64,000 nt of DNA from Levilactobacillus senmaizukei DSM 21775 = NBRC 103853 (GCF_001592085.1 NZ_BCWD01000006.1:48083-112082), one strand, 5' to 3'. Counted from the stretch's first letter, positions 36,481 to 46,842 are shown. Translations and numbers: made by a program. Notes: a model not told the origin generated them from the sequence alone.

Positions 36481-37078
36481 AGTGGTTTAAGCGATCCCAG
36501 CGTTTCCGCAACGGACCGGCAATTAGCGGGGCGACGAGCACGTCTAAAATGAGTTCGGGAACCCCATTGGTTAGGATGGAAATCATGAGAACGTAACCAA
36601 GAGTCTGGTTGCCCTTGGCGCCAAAGGCGGTGGCCACGGCGGGCGTTTGGTAAAACACGTAGATTAGGCCCATGACCAGTACGGTATTAACCAGGGCGCC
36701 CGTTGCCGCGGCCAGGCGCATGGCCAGGGCTTCTCGGTGCCAGTGACGGCGAACCCAGAGGTAAACGATCCCGGCGAGTAGCCCCATCAACAGCCGTGGT
36801 AGGATAGAAATCAGGGGATTGGTGAAGACCAGTGGGGCCACGGGACTAGACGGCCAGGTGAACGCCCGAATGAAGGTTATTAGGCCCCAAAAGGTGCCAA
36901 TGATGAGGCCATCAGCCGGTCCTAATGCGATGGCAGCGATGATTACAGTAAGACCAATTAGGGTCATACTGAAGGGGCCAAGGGGGATGTATCCTAAAAA
37001 TGGTAGGATGTTTTGTAAGAGAACAATAGCCATCAATAGGGCATCAATAACCAAACGAAATGTTTTATGACGGGTCAT
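36467..37078 (-). CDS. ECF transporter substrate-binding (S) component
   Basis: This 203-residue membrane protein has about six hydrophobic helices and the S-component hallmarks: an N-terminal ALLMAIVLLQNILPFLGYIP, a helix 1 to 3 core with LGPADGLIIGTFWGL, and NPLISILPRLLMGLLAG. It would bind a vitamin or cofactor and couple to EcfAAT encoded elsewhere. The substrate cannot be told; there is no riboswitch upstream. GGAGG precedes the ATG. It lies in reverse orientation between two identical tRNA-Arg genes. Confidence 0.82.
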   Translation of the reverse strand: MTRHKTFRLVIDALLMAIVLLQNILPFLGYIPLGPFSMTLIGLTVIIAAIALGPADGLIIGTFWGLITFIRAFTWPSSPVAPLVFTNPLISILPRLLMGLLAGIVYLWVRRHWHREALAMRLAAATGALVNTVLVMGLIYVFYQTPAVATAFGAKGNQTLGYVLMISILTNGVPELILDVLVAPLIAGPLRKRWDRLNHSAKS

Positions 37079-37110
37079 GTTGGAACCTCCACGAAAAGTT
37101 TAATGCAGTT

Positions 37111-37119
37111 ATTATAGCA
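37111..37119 (-). promoter_or_regulatory. ECF gene extended -10 promoter
   Basis: On the minus strand TGCTATAAT provides TGn plus a consensus TATAAT (37116-37111), about 33 bases before the start codon. A weak TTATTA lies 16 bp upstream. Confidence 0.6.
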
Positions 37120-37149
37120 CCGTTTGAACCGATAATAACAGGCAGTGGC

Positions 37150-37178
37150 TTGTATTTTTATCCACAATCAGTTATAGT
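37150..37178 (+). promoter_or_regulatory. Promoter of the second tRNA-Arg gene
   Basis: TTGTAT (37150-37155) and TATAGT (37173-37178) are 17 bp apart, 29 bases before the tRNA. It is close in layout but not in sequence to the promoter of copy 1. Confidence 0.7.
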
Positions 37179-37207
37179 ATTCATAGTGTTTTTTATTGAA
37201 AGAGTTT

Positions 37208-37279
37208 GCGCCCGTAGTGTAATGGATCGCACGTAAGATTCCGGTTCTTGAAATGGGGGTTCGATTCCCTCCGGGCGCA
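37208..37279 (+). tRNA. tRNA-Arg (anticodon CCG), copy 2
   Basis: All 72 bases are identical to the copy at 36339, including acceptor GCGCCCG, anticodon loop TTCCGGT and discriminator A. The identity ends abruptly at the tRNA borders on the left after the shared TTT, and on the right after CATCA-like bases, so the duplication covers essentially only the gene. Confidence 0.92.
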
Positions 37280-37287
37280 TCACAATC

Positions 37288-37320
37288 AGGTTTCATCCTT
37301 TGCGGGGTGAGACCTTTTTT
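37288..37320 (+). terminator. Terminator of the second tRNA-Arg gene
   Basis: AGGTTTCATCC pairs with GGGTGAGACCT (two wobble pairs), followed by T6. It is unrelated to the terminator of copy 1. Confidence 0.85.
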
Positions 37321-37336
37321 CGTTGGAATGAAGTGC

Positions 37337-37366
37337 TTGCCAAACGGTTGCTCAGAGGCTTATACT
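37337..37366 (+). promoter_or_regulatory. cggR promoter (-35 TTGCCA, -10 TATACT)
   Basis: TTGCCA (37337-37342) and TATACT (37361-37366) are separated by 18 bp. Confidence 0.65.
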
Positions 37367-37417
37367 ATCACTTGTAGGCATGTGATTGTCTTAATTTTTT
37401 GGGCAATGTGGGCGTAT

Positions 37418-37445
37418 CTGGACCCACGCTGGACGGTAAACGTCC
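37418..37445. promoter_or_regulatory. Candidate CggR operator upstream of cggR
   Basis: CTGGAC repeats at 37418 and 37429 (11 bp apart), and the second copy is part of an inverted repeat GGACG-GTAAA-CGTCC (37431-37445) ending 4 bases before the AGGAGG site. Bacillus CggR binds GGAC/TGTC-type repeats in the same place, so this may be the autoregulatory site. Confidence 0.4.
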
Positions 37446-37463
37446 CATTAGGAGGCTGACGCG

Positions 37464-38492
37464 ATGCAAATGGACTGGCAATGGATCGAAGCAGTAATGC
37501 CGCAGATGACGGACCAGCTCACAACGCGTTTCCGAATCTTACAGGGAATTTCCGCCCAACAGCCCATCGGCCGCCGGACATTGGCAGACCACCTGGTGGT
37601 GTCTGAACGCACCGTTCGGACGGTTACGACCGCTTTGGAAGGCTTAGGCCTGATTCAAATGTCTACGCAAGGTATGCAATTGACGCCGGCCGGCCGTCAG
37701 GCCCTGCGGGGGCTGACCCCCGTTATGGATGATTTTGCGGGGCGTCAACAACGTGAACGGCGACTGGCCCAACGGCTTGGTATCGAACACTGTACGATTG
37801 TCCCCGGAGATAGTTCGGCTGCTACTGGCAGCCTGTCGGGGATGGCTAAGGCTGGTGCTAAAGTGTTGGCCGAGCGTTTGCCAGTAGGCAAGAGTACCAT
37901 TGCCGTCATGGGTGGTCATACTTTGGCCACCTTGGGGCAGGTATTGACCCCAACACTGGCGATGAACCGTCAGTTGTTGTTCGTTCCGGCCCGCGGGGGT
38001 GTGGGCGAGTCACCGGCCATTCAGGCCAACACCGTTTGTGCTCAGATGGCGCAACACACCAACAGTACCTTTCGCCAACTTTATATTCCGGAACAGCTTA
38101 CGACGGCAACCTACCAACAGCTATTTGCAGAACCCAGTATCCATGAAGTTTTGCAACTGATTGATCGTAGTAGCGTCGTGGTTCACGGGATCGGCCAGGC
38201 CTTGGATATGGCGGAGCGTCGTAAGATGGCCCCCCACGCTGTCGCTGACTTAACCGCGGCCCATGCTGTAGGAGAAGCATTTGGTTACTTCTTTGACGAT
38301 GAAGGTCACGTGGTAAGCAAGATCCCACGAATCGGCCTGGAGATCGATGACCTGGCAAAAAAGCCGGTGGTCATCGCGGTTGCTGGAGGTAGTGAAAAGG
38401 GCGCGGCCATCGCGGCTTATATGCAACTCGCACCGTCACAGACCTGGCTGGTCACAGACGACGGTGCCGCTGACTTTGTTTTAAAAAGGTGA
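37464..38492 (+). CDS. cggR: Central glycolytic genes regulator CggR (SorC family)
   Basis: CggR represses the gap operon and is relieved by fructose-1,6-bisphosphate. The 342 residues have an N-terminal winged helix ([20 protein letters not shown], about 36-55) and a C-terminal SorC sugar-binding domain with [21 protein letters not shown] and [22 protein letters not shown] precedes the ATG. It lies directly upstream of gap, as in Bacillus and other lactobacilli. Confidence 0.94.
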   Translation: MQMDWQWIEAVMPQMTDQLTTRFRILQGISAQQPIGRRTLADHLVVSERTVRTVTTALEGLGLIQMSTQGMQLTPAGRQALRGLTPVMDDFAGRQQRERRLAQRLGIEHCTIVPGDSSAATGSLSGMAKAGAKVLAERLPVGKSTIAVMGGHTLATLGQVLTPTLAMNRQLLFVPARGGVGESPAIQANTVCAQMAQHTNSTFRQLYIPEQLTTATYQQLFAEPSIHEVLQLIDRSSVVVHGIGQALDMAERRKMAPHAVADLTAAHAVGEAFGYFFDDEGHVVSKIPRIGLEIDDLAKKPVVIAVAGGSEKGAAIAAYMQLAPSQTWLVTDDGAADFVLKR

Positions 38493-38498
38493 TATACT
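38490..38498 (+). promoter_or_regulatory. Candidate gap promoter, extended -10
   Basis: TGATATACT gives TGn plus TATACT (38493-38498). Its TGA is the stop codon of cggR. The -35 would lie within cggR and is not clear. Confidence 0.35.
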
Positions 38499-38559
38499 TC
38501 ATGTGTACTGCTTTTTAAAAAATTATTCTTTAGAACTTCCTGAAGGAGGAACTCACAGT

Positions 38560-39570
38560 ATGACTGTAAAGATTGGTATTAATGGTTTCGGACGTATCGG
38601 CCGTTTGGCTTTCAAGCGGATTCACGAACTCCACTCAAGCGACATCGAAGTTGTTGCCATCAACGATTTGACGACACCTTCAATGTTGGCTTACCTGTTG
38701 AAGTATGATTCAACTCATGGCCGCTTCCCTGGCGAAGTTTCCGCTACGGATAAGGGCATCGTGGTTGACGGCAAGGAATACCCAGTTTATGCCGAACCAA
38801 AGGCACAAAACATTCCTTGGGTTAAGAACGACGGGGTTGACTTCGTTCTCGAATGTACCGGTTTCTACACCTCAGAAGAAAAGTCACAAGCTCACCTTGA
38901 TGCTGGCGTTAAGCGGGTCTTAGTATCTGCTCCAGCCGGTGCCGTTAAGACGGTTGTTCCTGGTGTTAACTTAGATGAACTGACTAAGGACGACGTAATC
39001 GTTTCTGCTGGTTCTTGCACGACCAACTGCTTAGCACCAATGGCTTACTTCTTAAATGAAGACTTTGGTATCCAAGCAGGGACTATGACGACTATCCATG
39101 CCTTTACTTCAACTCAAATGATCTTGGATGGCCCTCGTGGCAAGAAGATGCGTAACAACCGGACTGCCAGTGTTAACACGATTCCTCACTCAACTGGTGC
39201 CGCTAAGGCTATCGGCTTGGTTATCCCTGAATTAAAGGGTAAGTTACAAGGCCATGCACAACGGGTATCCGTTGTCGACGGTTCTTTGACTGAATTAGTA
39301 ACTGTTCTGAACAAGAAGGTTACTGCTGATGAAATCAACGATGCAATGAAGAAGCACACCGCAAACAACGATGCTTACGGTTACAACGCTGACGAAATTG
39401 TTTCTAGCGATATCATCGATGATGACCACGGTTCAGTATTCGATCCTACCCAAACTGAAGTTACCACTGCCGGTGACACGCAATTAGTTAAGACGGTTGC
39501 ATGGTACGACAACGAATGGGGCTTCACTTGCAACATGGTACGGACTTTACTCCACTTCGCTACGCTCTAA
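38560..39570 (+). CDS. gap: Glyceraldehyde-3-phosphate dehydrogenase
   Basis: GAPDH oxidises glyceraldehyde-3-phosphate with NAD+ and phosphate. The 336 residues carry the Rossmann motif [10 protein letters not shown] (6-15), the catalytic C153 in [14 protein letters not shown], and C-terminal [21 protein letters not shown] precedes the ATG at 38560; an upstream in-frame start is rejected. Codon use is strongly biased, as in highly expressed genes. A strong terminator separates it from pgk. Confidence 0.98.
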   Translation: MTVKIGINGFGRIGRLAFKRIHELHSSDIEVVAINDLTTPSMLAYLLKYDSTHGRFPGEVSATDKGIVVDGKEYPVYAEPKAQNIPWVKNDGVDFVLECTGFYTSEEKSQAHLDAGVKRVLVSAPAGAVKTVVPGVNLDELTKDDVIVSAGSCTTNCLAPMAYFLNEDFGIQAGTMTTIHAFTSTQMILDGPRGKKMRNNRTASVNTIPHSTGAAKAIGLVIPELKGKLQGHAQRVSVVDGSLTELVTVLNKKVTADEINDAMKKHTANNDAYGYNADEIVSSDIIDDDHGSVFDPTQTEVTTAGDTQLVKTVAWYDNEWGFTCNMVRTLLHFATL

Positions 39571-39600
39571 GCGCCAGCTTCGTATTAGGAGTTAAGTTAA

Positions 39601-39638
39601 AAAACGCGGCGGAGGAGAAATTACTCCGACGCGTTTTT
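39601..39638 (+). terminator. gap terminator
   Basis: AAAACGCG and CGGAG pair with CTCCG and CGCGTTTT, with one G-A mismatch, followed by a T run. Confidence 0.85.
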
Positions 39639-39748
39639 AATTAGCCCTTAAGGCTGGGAGTCGTCCTTTGAATTTCCGGATTAAGTGCTGTATATTTGTG
39701 AACGTAAGCGAGAGTAAAGATCTATTCATTCAAGGAGGTTTTTCTAAA

Positions 39749-40951
39749 TTGGCTAAATTAACCGTTTCTGATTTAGATTTAAAGAGCAAAAAAGTTTTGA
39801 TGCGGGTCGACTTTAACGTTCCCATCAAAGACGGTGTGATCGGCAACGATAACCGGATTGTTGCGGCATTACCAACCATCAAGTACGTGATTGATCATGG
39901 TGGTAAGGCGATTCTTTTGTCTCACCTTGGTCGGGTCAAGACTGAAGACGACAAGCCTGGTCTGTCCATGCGGCCAGTTGCCGAACGGCTTTCTAATTTA
40001 TTAAATAAACCCGTTACCTTTGTGCCAACGACCGAAGGTAAACAACTCGAAGATGCCATTGATGGTTTAAATGATGGGGATGTTTTGGTTATGGAAAACA
40101 CCCGTTACGAAGACGTTAAAGATGGCGAATACGTTAAGCGTGAATCCGGTAACGATCCTGAATTGGGTAAGTACTGGGCTTCTTTGGGGGATGTCTTCGT
40201 TAACGATGCGTTTGGGACGGCTCACCGTTCTCACGCCTCTAACGTCGGGATTGCTGCCAACATGCCCCAAACGGCTGCTGGTTTCTTAATGGAAAAGGAA
40301 ATTACCTTTATCGGTGGTGCCGTGGACAATCCTGAACACCCATTTGTTGCTATCTTGGGTGGTGCCAAGGTTTCCGACAAGATCGGGGTTATCGACAACT
40401 TATTGGCTAAGGCTGACAAGATCTTAATCGGTGGTGGGATGACTTACACGTTCTACGCTGCCAAAGGGATTAAGATTGGGAATTCTTTGGTTGAAACTGA
40501 CAAGATCGACTTAGCCAAGGAAATTCTGGAAAAGGCCGGCGACAAGTTGGTCTTACCAGTTGACTCCGTTGTTGCTGAAAAGTTCGATAACGATGCCGAC
40601 CACAAGACGGTTGATGGCGATGTTCCTGATGGCTACATGGCTTTGGACATTGGACCTAAGTCGATTGCCAAGTTTGAAGACGTGTTAAAGACGGCCAAGA
40701 CGGTTGTTTGGAACGGCCCAATGGGTGTCTTCGAAATGAGCAACTATGCCGAAGGTACTTTGGAAATTGGGAAGTTCTTGGGGACGTTAAGCGATGCCAA
40801 GACCATTGTTGGTGGTGGTGATTCAACTGCTGCCGTTCAACAATTAGGGGTTGCCGACCGGCTTTCACACATTTCAACCGGTGGTGGTGCTTCCTTGGAA
40901 TACCTTGAAGGTAAAACCTTACCAGGGATTGCTGCTATTTCTGATAAGTAA
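39749..40951 (+). CDS. pgk: Phosphoglycerate kinase
   Basis: PGK makes ATP from 1,3-bisphosphoglycerate. The 400 residues include [11 protein letters not shown] near the N-terminus, LLSHLGR, the hinge-region [25 protein letters not shown], and the nucleotide loop GGGDSTAAV. The start is TTG at 39749, with an ideal AAGGAGG 8 bases before it; the upstream in-frame ATG at 39668 lacks a ribosome site. It lies in the glycolytic cluster and ends in a terminator. Confidence 0.98.
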   Translation: MAKLTVSDLDLKSKKVLMRVDFNVPIKDGVIGNDNRIVAALPTIKYVIDHGGKAILLSHLGRVKTEDDKPGLSMRPVAERLSNLLNKPVTFVPTTEGKQLEDAIDGLNDGDVLVMENTRYEDVKDGEYVKRESGNDPELGKYWASLGDVFVNDAFGTAHRSHASNVGIAANMPQTAAGFLMEKEITFIGGAVDNPEHPFVAILGGAKVSDKIGVIDNLLAKADKILIGGGMTYTFYAAKGIKIGNSLVETDKIDLAKEILEKAGDKLVLPVDSVVAEKFDNDADHKTVDGDVPDGYMALDIGPKSIAKFEDVLKTAKTVVWNGPMGVFEMSNYAEGTLEIGKFLGTLSDAKTIVGGGDSTAAVQQLGVADRLSHISTGGGASLEYLEGKTLPGIAAISDK

Positions 40952-40957
40952 AACTTT

Positions 40958-40990
40958 AAAAAGCTGTGGTGCAGGTCACCACGGCTTTTT
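40958..40990 (+). terminator. pgk terminator
   Basis: AGCTGTGGTG pairs with CACCACGGCT around CAGGT, flanked by A-run and T5. Confidence 0.88.
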
Positions 40991-41093
40991 CTCGTCATTT
41001 GAGAAGACTGGAGGGGCTTTCACTGGCTTCTCTATAGTGAATTCGGTAAGATGATGGGCGTAGTTAGTTTATTTTTAGAAAGGGTGGATCAGG

Positions 41094-41852
41094 TTGCGAA
41101 TACCACTCATCGCTGGAAACTGGAAAATGAATAAGAGTGTTCAAGAGGCTCGGCAGTTTATCGAAGATATCCAGGGTCAGTTACCTGCTGCAGACCAGGT
41201 TGAAACGGCCATTGCCGCGCCAGCATTGTTCTTACAGACCATGTTGGATGCCAATCATGACGAGGTCTTAAAGATTGGGGCGGAAACCTGTTATTACGAA
41301 GACGAAGGGGCCTTTACGGGTGAAACTAGCCCACGGGCGCTTCATCAAATGGGGATTCCCTACACGATCGTGGGACATTCCGAACGGCGGCGGTACTTTA
41401 ACGAGACCGACGACGTGATTAATCGGAAGGTCCAAGCGGTCTTTCGAAACGGCATGACGCCAATCGTCTGTTGTGATGAAACCATGGGTCGTCGTGAGTC
41501 CGGTGAAAAAATTCACTGGGTGGTTAACCAAGTGTCCGCTGCATTGAAGGGTGTCAGCGCTGAAGATGCCGCGAAAATTGTGGTGGCCTACGAACCTAGT
41601 TGGGCAATCGGCAGTGGCACGACTGCGTCTTCCGATCAGGCCGAAGAAGGCTGTTACCTCATTCGACAAACGTTGGCTGACATCTATTCAGATGACCTAG
41701 CTAATGGGGTTCGTGTGTTATATGGTGGGAGTGTTAAGCCGGATAATATTGCGGGTCTGATGAAGAATGATAACGTCGATGGTGTTCTAGCCGGCGGGTC
41801 CAGCTTGGACGAAAAATCATTTGTTCAGTTAGCACATTACCAAAGTTTGTAA
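41094..41852 (+). CDS. tpiA: Triosephosphate isomerase
   Basis: TPI interconverts dihydroxyacetone phosphate and glyceraldehyde-3-phosphate. The 252-residue barrel has K11 (AGNWKMNK), catalytic H95 (IVGHSERRR), catalytic E167 (AYEPSWAIG) and the phosphate loop YGGSVKPDN. The start is TTG at 41094, following AGAAAGGGTGG. A TATAGT at 41033-41038 hints at its own promoter, without a clear -35. No terminator was seen before eno. Confidence 0.97.
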   Translation: MRIPLIAGNWKMNKSVQEARQFIEDIQGQLPAADQVETAIAAPALFLQTMLDANHDEVLKIGAETCYYEDEGAFTGETSPRALHQMGIPYTIVGHSERRRYFNETDDVINRKVQAVFRNGMTPIVCCDETMGRRESGEKIHWVVNQVSAALKGVSAEDAAKIVVAYEPSWAIGSGTTASSDQAEEGCYLIRQTLADIYSDDLANGVRVLYGGSVKPDNIAGLMKNDNVDGVLAGGSSLDEKSFVQLAHYQSL

Positions 41853-41869
41853 AACGCTGAGAATCTAAT

Positions 41870-41898
41870 TGAAAGTCCCAGCATAAACTTATAGAATA
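41870..41898 (+). promoter_or_regulatory. eno promoter (-35 TTGAAA, -10 TAGAAT)
   Basis: TTGAAA (41870-41875) and TAGAAT (41893-41898) are separated by 17 bp. Confidence 0.65.
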
Positions 41899-41944
41899 TA
41901 ACATGGGATTGTCGTCTAGTTCCCGTGAAGCCAAACTTTCATAA

Positions 41945-43279
<1,335 letters not shown>

Positions 43280-43294
43280 TTTCGTTGTGAATAA

Positions 43295-43323
43295 AAACTC
43301 CACCAGAAATGGTGGAGTTTTTT
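43295..43323. terminator. Bidirectional terminator after eno
   Basis: AAACTCCACCA pairs perfectly with TGGTGGAGTTT around GAAA, with T and A runs on either side. It also serves the convergent small gene. Confidence 0.9.
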
Positions 43324-43329
43324 GATCCC

Positions 43330-43602
43330 TTAATTTTTGGGCGTGGTTTTGCCCGGCTTGACGGGTGTCTGTTTGAAGCTGTGACGCAGGGCAAGAAAAT
43401 AGTGGCCACTGAGAGCCAAACTTAATAGGATGGCCATGATTAGCAGCAGTAAAGTCAACAGCGTACTACCGCCAGAATTAATGTCGTACAGGTTATTAGA
43501 TAACAGGTTGAAGACCGCGAAGACGACCCATAGGCTGCCAACCCAGGCAAAGACGATATCCAATCGATTAATAGTCGTCACCTCATTTGCTAGTTGTGTC
43601 AT
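43330..43602 (-). CDS. Hypothetical two-helix membrane protein
   Basis: The 90-residue protein has two hydrophobic helices (LDIVFAWVGSLWVVFAVFNL and LLTLLLLIMAILLSLALSG), joined by a short polar loop, and a basic tail with PVKPGKTTPKN. No family is recognised. The ATG at 43602 has no good ribosome site; GAGGTGA lies inside the ORF, so the true start may be further in. It ends on the eno terminator. Confidence 0.55.
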   Translation of the reverse strand: MTQLANEVTTINRLDIVFAWVGSLWVVFAVFNLLSNNLYDINSGGSTLLTLLLLIMAILLSLALSGHYFLALRHSFKQTPVKPGKTTPKN

Positions 43603-43747
43603 TAAGAATAGGCCGACTTCAGTGGTATGTTAACGTATTAACTATGAATATAAAGAACTAAATAACGGAAATTGAGAGAAGTTTTGAGTTGTTGAAAATT
43701 AACCGTGGCCTTTTCCGGAGTTAACCCTATCGAAGGGGGAATCATAA

Positions 43748-44815
43748 ATGAAATGGCAACAATTAGTGACAACAGGTGGTGTTGTGGCGGGACTACTTCT
43801 GGCCCTGGGGAGCACGACTGTTCAAGCCGATGCTGTGACGTTTCCATTAACCGTGAGCTTTTACACCGAGGGGCGAGATGATGATGGTGTAAAACGGCAG
43901 CATCCGTTTGAAGTCGTTACCCGTCAGTTTGTCGAGAACGAAGTGATTACGCATCCGAGGTTAGCGGCAGCCAAGCTCGTGACGTCACGCCGTTTGGCGC
44001 ACGCCGATTTAACGGCACCGTTAAGGGTGGTTTACTCCGGTAGTACCGTGAGTACCGTGCAACTAACCTATGCTACGGCGGCTGGCGAGCTCATTTCTGG
44101 TGGAAAGCCGCGGGTTAATCTGACAGTTGGTGGACGAGCACATGCTGTGGCTCCAGCGGGTTATCAGTTGGTTAATCCGGGTGAGGGGGAGCGAACGGTC
44201 TTACAGACCCATGAGGAATGGCGTGTGTTGGTTCAACGGACAGGTGCAGCGGGAGTCACACCACAACCAATACCAGGTGGGTCGAGTTCGACCAGTCAGT
44301 TACCGGCGCCGCAACCAATACCTAAGCCAATTACTCCAACTATGCCGGTGCCAGTTGAACCTTTGCCAAACGTTAAGCCTGAGCATCCAGGCCTTCCCGT
44401 TATGCCACCAGTAGTGAGTCAACCAGTGCCTGTGGAACCAAACACCAAGCCACAGATGCCTACTCAGAATACGCATCTGTTGAGTCATTCTGTCGAGAAC
44501 AACTCTGGTGCATCGGGGTCACTGTCGAATCACTCAATCACGCCTGTTGATATTGCGGATAAACCAATGAGTGGGGAAGACCCGATGCCTATCAAGAATG
44601 ACCATGATAGGCCGTCTCCGGAGCTTTCCATGGCTAACAGCGCGGTAGATGGGAACAAGACTAAGCGGCGTATACGACGACGTCAGCGTCATCCAGGGAC
44701 ACCGCCGAGTCGCCTGCCACAGACAAACGAAGAGTCTTCACTCTGGTGGACTTGGAGTGGCCTAATCCTGATGAGTTTGCTAGTCGGCCGGGTGTACCGA
44801 AGAATGATCGCTTAA
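43748..44815 (+). CDS. Sortase-anchored surface protein (LPQTNE)
   Basis: This 355-residue exported protein has a signal peptide (about 1-28, cleavage near VQADA), an unrecognised domain (about 29-170, beta-rich by appearance), a proline-rich stalk (about 175-245) and a Ser/Asn/Lys-rich part. The C-terminus carries LPQTNE (about 323-328), a Trp-rich hydrophobic helix, and RRMIA, the classical sorting signal in the lactobacillus form LPQTxE, so sortase A should link it to peptidoglycan. AAGGGGGAA precedes the ATG. Role is unknown; adhesion is plausible only by analogy. Confidence 0.8.
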   Translation: MKWQQLVTTGGVVAGLLLALGSTTVQADAVTFPLTVSFYTEGRDDDGVKRQHPFEVVTRQFVENEVITHPRLAAAKLVTSRRLAHADLTAPLRVVYSGSTVSTVQLTYATAAGELISGGKPRVNLTVGGRAHAVAPAGYQLVNPGEGERTVLQTHEEWRVLVQRTGAAGVTPQPIPGGSSSTSQLPAPQPIPKPITPTMPVPVEPLPNVKPEHPGLPVMPPVVSQPVPVEPNTKPQMPTQNTHLLSHSVENNSGASGSLSNHSITPVDIADKPMSGEDPMPIKNDHDRPSPELSMANSAVDGNKTKRRIRRRQRHPGTPPSRLPQTNEESSLWWTWSGLILMSLLVGRVYRRMIA

Positions 44816-44874
44816 TGCGTTGACCAGGTGTGCTAAACTTAAAGTAATGATTATTTTAAGTGGAGGCGCATAGC

Positions 44875-46425
44875 GTGACAGAACAAACCAATCAACAGAC
44901 CAATTTGAGTCGACCAGGAGCCATTTTATTTGGCAGTCTGGTCGGCCTTTTGGCTGGACTGGTCGTTAGTACGTTTCGCCTGATAATTGAGAAACTACTG
45001 GTCGTCGTACAAATGGCCTATCATTGGCTGGGCCAGCATCCCGTAGGACTGATTCCGTGGATTTTATTGATGATTATCTTGTCCTTAATTGTCGGGCACT
45101 GGGTTCACCAATCGCCCATGATCAAGGGTTCCGGGATTCCCCAAGTCGAAGGCCAGTTAGCCGGCGACCTGGACTATGCCTGGTGGCCCGTCCTGTGGAA
45201 GAAGTTTGTCAGTGGGGTCTTCGGTATTGGAGCCGGATTATTTTTGGGACGAGAAGGTCCTTCAATTCAACTTGGGGGAACCGTGGCCCAGGGACTCGCT
45301 GAACGATTGAATTTTACGGGTAGCCGGCGCCGTCTGCTGATTGCTGGTGGTGCGGCGGCTGGACTTTCAGCGGCTTTTAATGCGCCAATTGCGGCCACGC
45401 TCTTTATTCTAGAAGAGGTTTATCATAACTTCTCCACTCTGGTCTGGCTGATCTCATTGACGAGTGCGGTCGTGGCCAATTTCATATCCAGTGAGGTTTT
45501 TGGACTGACACCAGTTTTACATATTAATTACGAGCAAGCCTTGCCCCTTAAGTACTATGGCCTCTTATTGGTTTTGGGTATCGGATTGGGGCTCCTAGGT
45601 TATGGCTATCAGTGGGCGACCTTGAACAGCGGTGATTGGTTCGCCAGACTTCGCTGGTTTCCCAGCTACTTAAACGGGATTATTCCGTTCCTATTGGTGA
45701 TTCCAATTGGGTTATTGTGGCCCAATAGCCTTGGTGGCGGGAATCAGCTCATTCTTAGTTTTGCTAAAATGACACCATTGCTTTGGCCACTGGTTGGCTA
45801 CTTTGTCTTGCGCTTTGTGTTCTCAACGATTAGCTATGGTTCCGGCCTACCGGGTGGGATTTTTCTGCCGATTCTGACGTTAGGAGCCTTGCTGGGAGGT
45901 GTTGGTGCCCAAATCTTCGTGGCAATGGGCGTCTTACCTAGTATCTTTGTGGCCAACTTTATGATTTATGCGATGGCGGGTTATTTTGCCGGTATTTCCA
46001 AGGCACCGTTTACTGCCATCTTATTGATTACTGAAATGGTTGGAACCTTGCAGCATTTGATGCCCTTAGCAGTGGTGGCGATTGTCGCCTACATTACCGT
46101 TGACCTCTTGGGCGGAGCACCAATCTATGAGGCTATGCTCCATCAACTGGTTGACCCGGCAAATGAAATGCCAACTGGCCCAACGGATCGGCTAGAGTTC
46201 TCCGTTACGGAGGGCTCTGGCTTAGCTGGAAAACGAGTTCGTGACCTGGATTGGCCGGACCATGCCCTATTGGTCAGCGTCCGTCGTGGCGAACAGACGG
46301 TAATTCCTCAAGGGAAAACGGTCCTGCGGTCGGGAGACACACTGGTCGTTTTCACCAATCACGCTAATCGCGCCTACGTCCGTCAGACCTTGATGGCTCT
46401 GGCGATTCCGGGTGCTCATAGCTAG
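44875..46425 (+). CDS. clcA: ClC family chloride channel/transporter with RCK_C domain
   Basis: The 516-residue membrane protein carries the ClC selectivity motifs GSGIPQVEG, GREGPSIQLG (with the gating glutamate) and SYGSGLPGGIFLPIL. After the membrane part, a cytoplasmic TrkA-C (RCK_C)-type domain (about 440-516) has LAGKRVRDLDWPDHALLVSV and LRSGDTLVVF. ClC proteins with the gating glutamate can be H+/Cl- antiporters, useful in acid resistance; mode of action here is not determinable. GGAGGCG before the GTG at 44875 decides the start over an in-frame GTG at 44860. Confidence 0.9.
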   Translation: MTEQTNQQTNLSRPGAILFGSLVGLLAGLVVSTFRLIIEKLLVVVQMAYHWLGQHPVGLIPWILLMIILSLIVGHWVHQSPMIKGSGIPQVEGQLAGDLDYAWWPVLWKKFVSGVFGIGAGLFLGREGPSIQLGGTVAQGLAERLNFTGSRRRLLIAGGAAAGLSAAFNAPIAATLFILEEVYHNFSTLVWLISLTSAVVANFISSEVFGLTPVLHINYEQALPLKYYGLLLVLGIGLGLLGYGYQWATLNSGDWFARLRWFPSYLNGIIPFLLVIPIGLLWPNSLGGGNQLILSFAKMTPLLWPLVGYFVLRFVFSTISYGSGLPGGIFLPILTLGALLGGVGAQIFVAMGVLPSIFVANFMIYAMAGYFAGISKAPFTAILLITEMVGTLQHLMPLAVVAIVAYITVDLLGGAPIYEAMLHQLVDPANEMPTGPTDRLEFSVTEGSGLAGKRVRDLDWPDHALLVSVRRGEQTVIPQGKTVLRSGDTLVVFTNHANRAYVRQTLMALAIPGAHS

Positions 46426-46485
46426 ATTAAGCAACCGCGGGGCTGGTAAAAACCCGCTCAATATGATAAATTAGTAGGAGTATAG

Positions 46486-46514
46486 TTAGACCTATTAGAC
46501 CTATTTAGATAGGT
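46486..46514 (+). repeat. Tandem 9-mers with inverted copy before secG
   Basis: TTAGACCTA occurs twice in tandem (46486-46494 and 46495-46503), followed by TTTAGATAGGT, so ACCTA (46499-46503) can pair with TAGGT (46510-46514) next to the AGGAGG site at 46514-46519. It may be a small leader hairpin controlling secG translation. Confidence 0.4.
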
Positions 46515-46527
46515 AGGAGGCAAATTT

Positions 46528-46764
46528 GTGTATAATTTCTTATTAACTTGTATTTTAATTGTCAGTGTTCTACTGATTATCGCTGTGATGATGCAACCTT
46601 CTAAAACCAATGATGCCTTATCCGCGTTAACCGGTGGTGCTGATGACTTATTTGCAAAACAGAAGCCACGTGGTTTCGAAGCATTTATGCAACGGGTGAC
46701 AGTTGTTCTAGGGATTCTTTTCTTTGGCTTGGCCATGGCCCTAGTCTACTTCTCCTCACATTAA
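46528..46764 (+). CDS. secG: Preprotein translocase subunit SecG
   Basis: This 78-residue protein has two hydrophobic helices (about 2-21 and 53-74) and the SecG linker with ALTGGADDLFAKQKPRG. It is the auxiliary membrane subunit of SecYEG. The start is GTG at 46528, following GTAGGAGG. It precedes est-rnr-smpB as in Bacillus. Confidence 0.93.
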   Translation: MYNFLLTCILIVSVLLIIAVMMQPSKTNDALSALTGGADDLFAKQKPRGFEAFMQRVTVVLGILFFGLAMALVYFSSH

Positions 46765-46770
46765 TGATTG

Positions 46771-46805
46771 AGTCTCCTGTTTGATTTTGCTACAGGAGGC
46801 TTTTT
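46771..46805 (+). terminator. secG terminator
   Basis: AGTCTCCTGT pairs with ACAGGAGGCT (one T-G) around an 11-base loop, followed by T5. Confidence 0.85.
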
Positions 46806-46842
46806 AAAGAATTACGAGTTGTGTGGAAGGTGGTGGTTAGCA

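Noticed and set aside
36339..37279. tRNA pair as a phage or island attachment site
   Set aside because: No integrase, excisionase or phage gene lies in or near the segment.
41268..41669. 133-residue minus-strand ORF in tpiA
   Set aside because: Shadow of tpiA, which has all catalytic residues.
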